From: Ophioceras dolichostomum | Lineage: Eukaryota; Ascomycota; Sordariomycetes; Magnaporthales; Ophioceraceae | DNA length: 53,625 bases | NCBI GenBank assembly: GCA_003049485.1 | Contig: PYST01000279.1 | Location: 1-53,625, forward strand | Direction: 5' to 3' | Shown: piece by piece, positions 44,187 to 53,625 of the stretch | Position numbering within the stretch: position 1 is the stretch's first letter | Layout of the letters: every line of letters starts with the position of its first letter | Made by a program: the position numbers and the translations under genes | Notes under the pieces: model-generated | Database searches by the model: none | What the model was told of the DNA's origin: nothing | The model's input: the letters and a program-made list of their open reading frames with translations, nothing else

Positions 44187-44794
44187 ATGTACGTTGTATG
44201 CAAAGACGTGATTCAGGTTTCTGATATGCATTGCTTCTTCTGCACTGTACTTCAGTCCAGGGGTTGTGAAGATACCGAGATGTATAGCTTTTGTGCATGC
44301 ATGCTTGCTTGTACACTGCCTTGTGCTTTCACCACCTTGCTTCTTTGCCTTGCCTAACCGTTGCTTGTTTGCCCTCTAGCTTGGTTTGTCGAAGAAAGGA
44401 CCGCATTCGTCCGTCCTCTAGCATCATATGCTATCGCCATCAGCATAGTTGTAATAAACTATTCCCCGGGCACTCTCGCAGTCCGGTTCTTTTTCGAAAG
44501 TGTTGAGATCTTTGCTTCCATCCCTTTCCGACGGCTGCACAAATCACTCCTCTTACGCAGCATTAGCAGTCTCTTCCCCCCTTCCTTAATATGCAAATAT
44601 ACGAAATGCAGGGTGATTCTGGAAAAGAAGTAATGAGAATCACGCGTTTCCCATCCTGCACGTCGCCCGACAAAGCACACAAGAAAGCACCGGATGGGGT
44701 CGCCGTCCAGTCTCGTCCAAGAAGAGGAGGAGGGGCAGAGGAGGGAGAGACAGGGACGGAGGTAAGACGTCAGGCAGAAGGCAGGCAGGCAGAT

Positions 44795-44814
44795 AGAGCT
44801 ACCTCCGTAGCTCT
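44795..44814. repeat. 8-bp stem hairpin, 4-nt loop
   Basis: AGAGCTAC and GTAGCTCT around CTCC, next to a short GCAG repeat. Small enough to be chance. Confidence 0.4.
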
Positions 44815-45403
44815 CGAGCTAGTCGGAAAAGGAGCTAAAAGCCAAGCCTAACCAGAGCTGCACATTTTTCTTTTTCTCTCTTCTCTTCTGAACCACGAAA
44901 ACCCTTGCGATCTCATCCAGCCAGCCAGCTTTTGCCAGTCGGCCATATCCTGGTCCTCGATCCAGGCGTCCCCGGTCAAGACGGGGTGATCGAAAGGCCC
45001 CTGGCCCTTGTTTTTCTCGGTTCCTTGTTGGAAGAAGCAAAGAAGAGAATGCGATTCGTCCACCGTGTGACCCACATTGACACAGACAATGACAGGTCCA
45101 ACCCAAGAAACTTACTCCAGATGTGGAAGAAACATCCCCTGTCGTCAAACCATCAGTGACAGGTGGAGTTCAGCACACAGAGAAGGGGGGGAGGAGGGGG
45201 TACATTTATGTAGGTATTAAAGAGAAATAATAAGAGGAGAGGAGAGGAGGTGTACGGATAGCGATGAGGAAGAAGCGGAAACGTGAAGTGAGAAATGACA
45301 AGTGACCGGGGGATAAATCCTTCCTTCCTGCCGGGTATTGTGACAGCCGCGGGCTCGCCATTGACCATCACTTTTTCTTGCCCTTGCTCGGCTGGTGACA
45401 GGG

Positions 45404-45429
45404 AAAAAAAAAAAAAAAAAAAAAAAAAA
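45404..45429 (+). repeat. Homopolymer A26
   Basis: Twenty-six consecutive A residues. Length may be imprecise because of sequencing error. It is not next to any retroelement coding sequence that I can see. Confidence 0.9.
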
Positions 45430-45783
45430 TTCTCGAGTTCTGGCTTGCTTGCTTCCATGTACCACAGTATCTTTTTTTGCGCTTCCAAGGTTCCATCTTT
45501 TTCCCACCGGTTTCCTTCGGACGGGAAGAGAATCGGTCCCGATCGAAGGGATGCAAGCGAAACCTCCCGACACGACGGCCCTGCAATGCCCTGGAATTCC
45601 CAAACTACCTGGGCTGGGTTGGGCTGGACTTCTCCCCCTCCTCAGCTTTCCGTGCTTCCGTGCCGCTGTTTCTTTTTTATTCAGAACAGGAAAGGTTGAT
45701 GTGCGTGCGCAAAATAGAGAAAAGAAAAGAAAAAAGAAAAAAAAAATCGCGGAGGGCAGACAGTTGCTCTAACCAAGTTCGGT

Positions 45784-45806
45784 ACCAAAATTATACAAAT
45801 TTTGGT
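45784..45806. repeat. AT-rich hairpin, 9-bp stem
   Basis: ACCAAAATT and AATTTTGGT around a 5-nt loop (ATACA). A perfect stem in the gene-free region. Confidence 0.6.
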
Positions 45807-47457
45807 CCAAACCTTCTTTCAATGTCTTGCTCGCCGCCGCCTTGTCGTGTTTGCAAAGTGCCTGCCTGCCTGTTTATTTTCCCAAGTGTGATGAACCAGA
45901 CCCCAAACAAGAAAAAAAACGATGACAATCTCAGACAAAACGACGACCGGATGGCGGTGGGTGAGCGACAGGAGAGAGAGAAACGTTGGACAGACAGACA
46001 GGACAAGACAAGACTGATGGAACTAACGCCATGACTCTTTTCTTTTTCTTCTCCCTTCACTCTACTAGTCGTATGTACATCCTATACAATTCTCTCCACA
46101 CACACTCACATGCACACTATTTTTTTTTTCCTCGCCCCCCTCCCCTCCCTCGCTCGCTGCGTGTAGTTGCCGTTTGCGGTGAAGCTCGTGACCGACCTCC
46201 CTCTCCTCCTCCTTCCTTGCCTTGTCTCCTCTTCCTTGGCCAACTTGGCCAACTTGGCTGCTGGCTAGCTTGCTTGCTTACCTGGGCTCCTCTCCTGCTT
46301 GCCTGCTTGCCCGTTAGCCTGCAAGCCTATGCCCAGCCTGCCCTTGGCCCCTTGGCGCTCTCTGGGATCTCCTTTGGGGTTCCACACCGCCGTCCCGCCC
46401 GGTCCCCCTTGACGCTTGTCAAAGTTGTCAGATCCCGCCCCATCGAGCGCAAGGACCAGGGGTTGGTTACGGTGGGAAGAAGAGGGGAGGGAGGAAGGAC
46501 AGGTGGAAGTGGCTCCTCCCGGGAGAGGGGCAAGGAGAGAGAGGTGATGAGCGGCGGGAGGATGAGGATGGATGGATGCCACTGGATGATACTGGAGGCC
46601 ACTGAATGCCATTGGATGTCGCTGGATGCCACTGGTGAATGGAGAGGATGGAAGGGACGTGATGAGTTGAGTGAGAAGAAGAAAGAGAAGATGGGCTTCA
46701 CGTGCAAGAGTTGGTGGTGTTGTTGTGTGTGGTCGTGGGTGGTGGGTGGCATTGGTATCGAGATAAACCCTGTCCCTGTATTCTGCAGGTTCAGATTCAC
46801 TCCATGTGATTGCTTGCTGGCTTGCTTGCTGCTTGCGCCCAGTTTCTTCGAGATCAGAAGCTTCACATGGTGGATAGTGCTCCATATTCCAACAGTTACA
46901 ACAACGTAGTATGTAGGTATCTACACAGTAGGTACCCTCGATAGTTGTATGGACAACAGCAGGAAGGTAGGGAGGGAGGAAGGCGTGTGCTCATTCATCA
47001 TCACGCACATGCAGATGGACACGACGGGGACGAGAACGTAGGAAGGTGGAGGGCGAAGACAGGAAAGGAAGGAATAGGAGGCAGAAGGTGGCGATGCGTG
47101 CGCGCCCTCCTCGTGCATATCTGCATATCTTCCTCCTCATGCGGGCGGCGGCCGACAGTCGGCCATACAAGCTCTCAAAGTGCCGGAGGATGGATGGATG
47201 GAAGGCTGGATGGAATGTTGTGCCGTCATCCACCTCCTCTTGGGGGTGGTTTGCTTGCTTCCTTGCCGCAGATTGCAGCCGTCCCTATTCCTCCAACACG
47301 GGGCTATTTCGAATCCTGATCCTGAATGCGTGCTCGAGGCTGATGAGAATAGATCGAGAGAAATGGATGGTTGGATGATACGTGTGCTCTGTCGAATGGC
47401 GTTCTGAGATCGCATAGCAGCATGTGATTTCTATTCTTTGTTGTATTTTTTTTATTA

Positions 47458-47486
47458 GGGGGCATGGGCATGGGCATGGGCATGGG
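47458..47486 (+). repeat. (GGGCAT)n hexanucleotide repeat, G-quadruplex motif
   Basis: Five G-runs of at least three G each are separated by exactly three bases (CAT). This satisfies the strict G3N3 quadruplex pattern on the top strand. It follows a T-rich stretch. Confidence 0.9.
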
Positions 47487-49100
47487 TATGGTGCAACGCA
47501 GCACTTGACGCCTTGCGGTATGCAATCAGTTGGTCAGTCACTTATCATTTTTTGTGGCCGAGAAAGCCTCTTTTTTTGTCTCCCCTTTCTGCCCGGGCTC
47601 GTGGGTTCACGGGTTCACGATTCACGGGTCGAACCGGGACACAACGGCCGGCCGGGGCCACAAATCGTACTTACGCCTATGAAAAGATTCCGGGATAAGA
47701 TTGTATTTTCTTTGCTACCATACACAGCGCACGCGTGTGTACGTGTTGTATTGTGTCTTGTCGGCTAGCGTTTTGTAAGAGTCGTCGATGCAGTGCAAAA
47801 CCTGTGTATAGACTACCTCGGTAATCCTATTAGTATTCCCCCTCGAGGCTCCCCCCTTCCCTTCCCTTCCTCTCTTCCTTCCTTCCAGCCATTGCACACA
47901 GTAGGCTTGTCCGCCCTCCCTCTTCACTCGTAGTTCGCATGCGCACCAGCGCGAAAATGTCTTAACAAGGGGCTTTGCATGCAGCCCTGAAGCGTACGGG
48001 TGCAGTGTTGTTGGCTGAGGATAGGCTGAGGATAATAGGCTGTGCTTTTTTGTCCTACACATTGCAGCAATATGTCTGACCTGCAGACCTACATCAGAGC
48101 GCATGCCCGCGTCCGCAGCAGCAGTGATTACATACCTAGCTAACATCATGCCTGCGACTCGGCCTAGGGCTCTTGAGCTTGTCGTATGCCTTTCCAGCTT
48201 GTCTCGTCCCGTATCGTTCCCTGTGTTTTGACACTACCATCGTCATCATCATTTGGGTTTCTTTTCGCCGTCCCCTCCCGCCACGAATGCCCCATCGTGA
48301 GCGGAGCTGGGTCTCTTTCGGCACCTGGATCATGGCGGGCAGGTACTGGTAGGGACAAGGATAGAATGGATACTGTCTGGTTCCCCTAATTCCACCGGCC
48401 CCTCTTTCATCCGAAGTTCTGTGACTGCAGAAAGAGAGGAGAAGAGAGAGCAACATGAGGGGTTTCGTTTCCTTCGGGTCAGGAACGGAGAGGGAAAGGA
48501 CCACCCACAGCAATGGGATGGTGAGTTGGGATCCGAGCCTGAAGGGAAAGTGAGCTCGGTCTGTTCTTTCTGGCCAGTGGTCAGAGAATCACCCTTGTGC
48601 CATCCTGACTCTGGAAACATCCCTTGCCGAAGCTAAACGCCGTCCGAGCGGGCTCGCCGCAGTTGCTAGAATTGGTTAAGTTAGCGCGAGCAGAAACAAA
48701 ACCCGAGATCTTGAGTTGTGGCAGCCAAGGTAGAGGTAGTTGATTAGGTAGGCTGTTGCTGCTTTCACCAGCAATAACCTTTCACTCCCAACTCCCTTCC
48801 GGGAATGGCGTGACATGACACGACTTACCACGTCTCAACGTACGGGGCGACGAAGATGAGAGGACGAGGAACAAGAGGGGAAAGGATGGGAGCAGGTCTG
48901 AAGGTACGGAGATGGACAGGCGCCCTCCTCCTTCTCCTCCTCCTTGCCTCCACCCCTTTCTATGAGTCCCCCCTTCCTTCCTCCCACCGGCTCCGGGGAT
49001 CGGTGGGATGGGGGCCACCACTCGGCCATCATCTCCCGCGAAGCACTTCCGTGCTCGGCACCACTTGCATGTCTTATTTCCCAAATTCCCCTCAACAAAA

Positions 49101-52100
49101 GTACCAACAATGCTCCAATATTATGTGTTGAGATCTCCGCATGCGTATTTGGGAGGGGAAAAAAGGTCACCATGAGCGACGTGATAAATGATATTAGGAT
49201 CGTAAATGATGCATATGCCGCATGCTTGTGTCTGTCTGTTCTGTGTACCACACTTCTTGGGGCGTTGCTGCTGGTCGTTGGGGGCACGAATGCAGGCAAC
49301 CGGACATGGGGATGGATACAACAACAAGCTCGTTCTCAGCAGGTATGGTGTAGCCCCGAGCCGTGGTCCTTCCGAGTCGTCCACGAAGCGGCCGATGGGT
49401 CTATCGTGTGGATTTTGGCTCATACAGCTGGAAGCTGTCACGCCCGACCAGAGAGAGGTAGAGAAAGGGGATGAGACACACACCCACGGAACACAGGCCA
49501 TTGGTCCTGACCTGCCCGTGCCCGTCTGCGAGATTGGCGATGCTGTGACATGAAGAAGCAAGTCTGCTTTTTCGGTGGTTTGCCCCTGCTTTCCTCCCTT
49601 GCTTTCTTCTTGGCACCACCCAGCCTGCGCTGCCCCCTTCGCCCCCTTCGGCATGGCTTGCCTTCTTGCGTGGCCCTTTTTGCACTACCTACCGCAGGAG
49701 GTGTGAGGTGCCTTATTGTTCCCCGGGAGGCAAGCCGGCGGGCGTCCAGAGATTCTCTTTTCTGTCCAGTGGATTTTTCGATACACGTCAACGATACCCG
49801 ACGACCGGGTCCGCTGTCCTTCTTCCCTTCACCGCCGCCCTTGCGGTAGCCACCAAGTCGTATGTCTGAATGTATGTATTCTTTATATGCACCATGCCAT
49901 GCACTTGCACAGTCATAACCATTCATACCAAACATAACAACCTACCTACGCACGTAGGTAGTAGCTGTACGCTGAATACAGCAGTCGTGCATAAGTAGCG
50001 CGGGGGGCGAATATACCCGTGCATAAGAAATGTTGAGTGGGTGGTTGGGTTGGTGGAAAACGCATGCACAGTGATGGCTCCTATGTAGCCGGAGCCAGTG
50101 GCCAGTGCAGGAGCGGTAGGCAGAGAGGCCACGCTAGTCCAGGGGAGAACCCAGTAACGCCTCGAGCTTTCTGCTTCGTCCGAAATTAGGTTTGCGTGTG
50201 CTTCTCTGAGAACTGACTGGCGACCTCTGATGGTAACGGAGGGAGAGTGACGACCAAGGACTACATACTATCATTCGCCCTCTCACCCTCGTCACACACA
50301 CACTAACGCAGACACGCCCCGTCCGGACTCCGAAGTGGAGGTGGTGGAGGAGGAGAAGGACGAGGGGGAAGGAGGAAGGCATATCCGTATGCAACTAGTA
50401 CTTACAGTTCTACAGCAGTACCTACCCAACGTATGGCCTCACAGCAAAGACGCACTCTAATCTCCATACCAAAGAATTCCTCCGTAATCAGTCAGTCATC
50501 ATCAGTCAAACAAACGTTCAGGGGCTTGTTTGCTTGTGGTCGTTGGATGTGGATCGTTCCGGGACGATGAGATCTGGATGGCCGCCTTGTGTCTTGTGTC
50601 TTGTGCCTGTCACAAAGTAGCCCCTTATCCCCTGTTACGTAAGGTGGTACCGGTGGATGATGAGGATGGATCAGTGTGTGGGATTGGCCGAGGGGGCTCT
50701 GCCGCCGCCAGCTCTCTGAGATGGTGATGGGTGATGGACCCGCCTGGCCCTCCTGATGGACGGGGCTAGCTCGGCCGCCCGCTCGTGTTCTCTTTCTTTT
50801 TTCCCGGCCTGAACAGGGGCTATCCTTGGCCGCGGGTTCAGTGCCAGGCCCGTTGATGTGCTGAGTCCCACCTGCCGGGGGCCGGCTTGAGGGGCTGGCT
50901 CCTGTGAGAGTCCACCGTTGAGTAGCAGTGAGCACCCACCACTCATGGCTGCGGCCGAGGGACCAATCCCTCGAGTCTCCTGTCTCCTCCTCTTGTTTCC
51001 TCTTCCCACCCACCCCCTCCTCCCCGGCCGCTGACAGACTTGGGGTCCCCGATGCTGGTAGGCTACGGTGGGTTATGGTGCTGGACGCCAGCGCCAGCCT
51101 TTACTATTTGCGGTGATTGTCGCGAATGATCCTTGCACCACCCGCTGTCACGGACGTTACTCGGTGGGACGGCTCTTCCTGGGTGGGTTAGTGTGGGTTC
51201 ATCACCGGCTTGACTGGCAACTGACGCGACTGGCCTCGTAGGGGCTCGTGGGTTTTCGCTAGTGGGGGGTGAACAGAAGGCAAGAGGGCGCGATGTTCGA
51301 GACGAAAGAAAGAGTGCCCAACCGGGAATCACGGGAGATATTAGCAGGGGTCCGAGGGGTAGCAACTGGGAAGAGAGGGTGACGGTTATCGAATCCGTCG
51401 TATGTAATGCATTTCGTGTCTTTCGTTAATAATGAAGCACATGCGTCTGCATTGTGACAGTTCGGAGGCATATAAACTCCTCAGATAAGGGGAAACAAGG
51501 GAGGAACCCTGACGTCGGTGCAGCTGCAGAGAGAGGCAAGCGTCCATCGGTGGCGGAAGTCAGGTGGTTGCCTTTCCTTCGCCCTTTCCCACCTATTGTA
51601 CCTTGCCCCTTTTCCTTCATCACTCCCTCATCCCTTGATGACCGAGGATAGCGGCATGCAATATACAGCTCACAAAAACAAAAGAGCTGTCCGGAAGGGA
51701 GGTTGGAAGTGATGAAAGTGAAAGCATGCATGTTGGTTGCCGTCGGGCAGTGACTGCATGTGCTTCGTGCGTGGCACGAATATGCACGGCACTCAAAAGG
51801 GAAGCCCAAGGCCACGGCGGGCATCATACCCGGCGCCTTGGCTGCTGCCCTTCCTGGGCTGGTGCCGCTGTCAGTTCCGTCAGTTGCCATCTCCATGGAT
51901 ATGAGATGGCCCCTAAGTTTTGAGGTTGGTGAGGGAGGGAGGCACCGAGGCTGGGTGGCTGAATCCTGGATGGAAAGGCAAGGGGATGAGAACGGGTGTG
52001 AGTGATCAGTGACGAGAGCTGCGGGCAATTTTCCGGCACGTGCAAGCGAATCTTAGCGAGCGAATCTCTCTTGCTTTGCTCGCTTTTGCTCGTGATCGAT

Positions 52101-53625
52101 GCTGTTGCATCATCTGGAGTTCTGGAGGCCATTCGCGATTGGTCGTCCAGATAGGTACCACCAAGGTACGGATAAGTTGTCATCCCGGTCTTTTGAAACG
52201 ACAGACAGACGTACTGGCCCACGCTTTCTGTCAATCGTTTGTTTGTGCGAAAGGGCCGATGAGGGAAGCACGCTGAATTCAAAAAGAGAGATCCCTGACC
52301 TGACCTGGCCTGATGGCGCGAGCCTGGCAGCCACGGCAGCCACCAGATACCCTAAAATTCAGGGAAATTCAGCGAATCTCCGAACAATACAATTCAGGGG
52401 AAGAGGCTGGCTGGGGTGGGCAACGCTGATGAATCGATCAAACCGTGCAGCTAACGGCTTGCAGGGGTTCTAGACGCCTTCCAGGTTCAATTTTGATCTT
52501 AGCTCAAAGCCAGAGTGAGGCGGGCGAGCTGATAACCAACGGGATGATTGATTGTTGACACGCCGACAATGAGTTCACCGTTCATCACAGTGCCCAGCCT
52601 CTTTCTTGTACCATTGTTGTCTTTTGCTTGCACCGAGCCTGAGGAAACGAGACATCGAGAAAAACGACGGGACTGACCTATTTTGGGGGCAGGCTGCTTT
52701 CTCGGAGTCCCCGCTGTTGACGCCCCATCGAAGTGTCGAGGTGTGAGGTGGTGGAGCCCACCAGCGGTGTCTTTCTAGGTGGGTGTAACACGGTTGCGCC
52801 GTACCTACCGTGATTTTAAGTGATGATGGCGGTCAACTCGGCGCCGTGTACCGTCACGCCGGCCCCGGGTCTCTGCATGCGGCCAATCCATTCGACCGTG
52901 AATTCGACCACCGCCCACAGATTTGACTGTTTGTTTGACTGTCTGTTTGACTTACAAAGCTCCATGCTGTTGGATCGGAAATTGATTAGACCATTGGAGC
53001 GCCCCGGACGTACAACGTACGGTGTACTCTGTATTCCATGATACGGAAGCACGGAAAAGTATTGTTTTCCTCTTTCTCTCACCGCCAAAGACGGGTGCAA
53101 ATTGAGTGCAGACGCAAGCCCGCCCACTGACGTACTCACGCACCCTCGCACGTGCACAAGCACGATCTCGTCCGAAAGCCCCGGACTGAAATCTCCGCCA
53201 GAGCACCAAGGGCCTGAGTACTGTGTATTTGTAAGACTTCATCTTACTAGGACCTAGACCAGCTACTGTCCTTGTCGTACTAGCTATATTGACAACAAAG
53301 CTCGTCATTTCTCTAGAAATTTCCTTGATGCTTCCAGCGCGAAGGCTAACGTTTCGCTTTTCGTCAGCCACCGAAACTCTCAGCCCGTTACAGCCCTTGG
53401 CAATCACGGTAGCACCTCCGGAAACGAGGACAATCACAGACGTGACACAAACGCGGGAGTCCCCTCCTCGCCCTTGTCACCCTCGTGCGCCGTGGATCCT
53501 TTCAAGTCTAGCAAGACTACCAAGCGTGGTTCCAAAGCATCCTGGTGACCATCAAACATCAAATCACCGTCGATTCCTCATGCCTATGTACTATAGGTAC
53601 CTGCCAAGTATTCACAGCCCCCCCC
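49101..53625. other. Gene-free region, part 3, to the right end
   Basis: Mixed sequence with a CTACCTACG palindrome (49942-49961), TTTGACTGT repeats near 52920-52950 and a short coding-like block at 52816-52918. No start-to-stop gene model with credible splice sites and domains could be built. It may be the upstream region of a gene beyond the window. Confidence 0.5.
49942..49961. repeat. 20-bp palindrome CTACCTACG-CA-CGTAGGTAG
   Basis: Perfect 9-bp arms around CA. It uses the same CTAC/GTAG tetranucleotide that is scattered through the intergenic regions here (for example 42505-42525). Confidence 0.65.

Larger units (their letters stand above)
41546..45300. other. Gene-free region, part 1, right of the caspase-like gene
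   Basis: It begins with the 3' UTR of the caspase-like gene; a CCCCC-TTTTT-GGGGG hairpin lies near 41613. A CpG-rich patch follows (42060-42380) with two odd palindromes, then CTACCTAC/GGTACC repeats (42480-42530), TGAG/GTGT low complexity (about 44015-44050) and the perfect 24-bp inverted repeat (44129-44186). Small ORFs show no domain features. Confidence 0.55.
45301..49100. other. Gene-free region, part 2
   Basis: Low-complexity tracts dominate: A26 (45404-45429), an AT-rich hairpin (45784-45806), CTTG/CTTGC repeats (46240-46320), TGGATG repeats near 46560-46620, and the GGGCAT repeat (47458-47486). The longest ORF (45986-46909, plus) translates to Cys/Leu/Phe-rich low-complexity sequence and is not supported. 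Confidence 0.55.

Noticed and set aside
44848..45075. Minus-strand ORF with a protein-like stretch (FDHPVLTGDAWIEDQDMADW)
   Set aside because: Only about 40 residues look natural. No flanking exons with splice signals and frame continuity were found.
45986..46909. 307-codon plus-strand ORF
   Set aside because: Built from CTTG, TTTC and TGGATG repeats. Cys/Leu/Phe-rich translation without domain structure.
52952..53437. 162-codon minus-strand ORF at the right end
   Set aside because: It begins at GTG, and third-position GC is not raised as in the real genes. No recognisable domain.
1..53625. CRISPR arrays, rRNA genes, transposons, RIP-like A+T-rich blocks
   Set aside because: Looked for by eye; no regularly spaced repeats, no 5S-like sequence, no transposase or reverse-transcriptase motifs, and no long A+T-rich tracts.

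Overview
The window reads as nuclear DNA of a filamentous ascomycete, most likely a Sordariomycete. The genes are eukaryotic and GC-rich at third codon positions. They are split by short introns (about 83-168 nt, one of about 245 nt) with GT...AG ends, and several have a clear CTAAC-like branch site. Long pyrimidine-rich leaders and GGTACC / CTACCTAC-type tetranucleotide patches fill the spaces between genes. I found no rRNA, convincing tRNA, CRISPR array or recognisable transposon. An assembly gap of 47 N lies at 14358-14404.

Eleven protein genes are supported. From left to right: a MAP-kinase-phosphatase-like dual-specificity phosphatase (+, 2445-5090); the UDP-galactose transporter HUT1 (-, 7904-9370); a triple-KH RNA-binding protein of the Hek2/Rnc1 type (-, 12066-13486); an acidic-phenylalanine-motif trafficking protein resembling Laa2/aftiphilin (-, 18086-20410); a TBC1D5-type Rab GAP (+, 21418-24661); the anaphase-promoting-complex subunit CDC27/APC3 (-, 26163-28889); the TMEM208/SND2 ER targeting protein (+, 29993-30475); a DUF3605/Ngi1-like protein (-, 30717-31482); NADH-cytochrome b5 reductase CBR1 (+, 32521-33700); the GPI-mannosyltransferase subunit PBN1/PIG-X (-, 34146-36039); and a large multidomain protein with caspase-like, homeodomain-like and rhodanese-like modules (+, 37503-41545). 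I rebuilt introns by eye from splice signals and reading-frame continuity. Each joined frame gives a whole number of codons.

From 18 to 41.5 kb the layout is compact, with genes in divergent and convergent pairs. From 1 to 18 kb it is looser, with 2.4-4.6 kb spaces that hold long leaders and low-complexity DNA. From 41.5 kb to the right end, 12 kb holds no gene I can support, but it does hold a perfect 24-bp inverted repeat, a G-quadruplex-type hexanucleotide repeat, an A26 tract and several short palindromes.

Most genes are core cell-biology functions: ER membrane and secretory pathway (HUT1, SND2, PBN1, CBR1), trafficking (TBC GAP, Laa2-like), mitotic proteolysis (CDC27) and signalling (phosphatase, KH protein). 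No pathway cluster is evident. The most unusual object is the 37.5-41.5 kb gene. It keeps a His/Cys caspase-type dyad, while its homeodomain-like segment lacks the invariant Asn and its rhodanese-like segment has Asp where the catalytic Cys should be.
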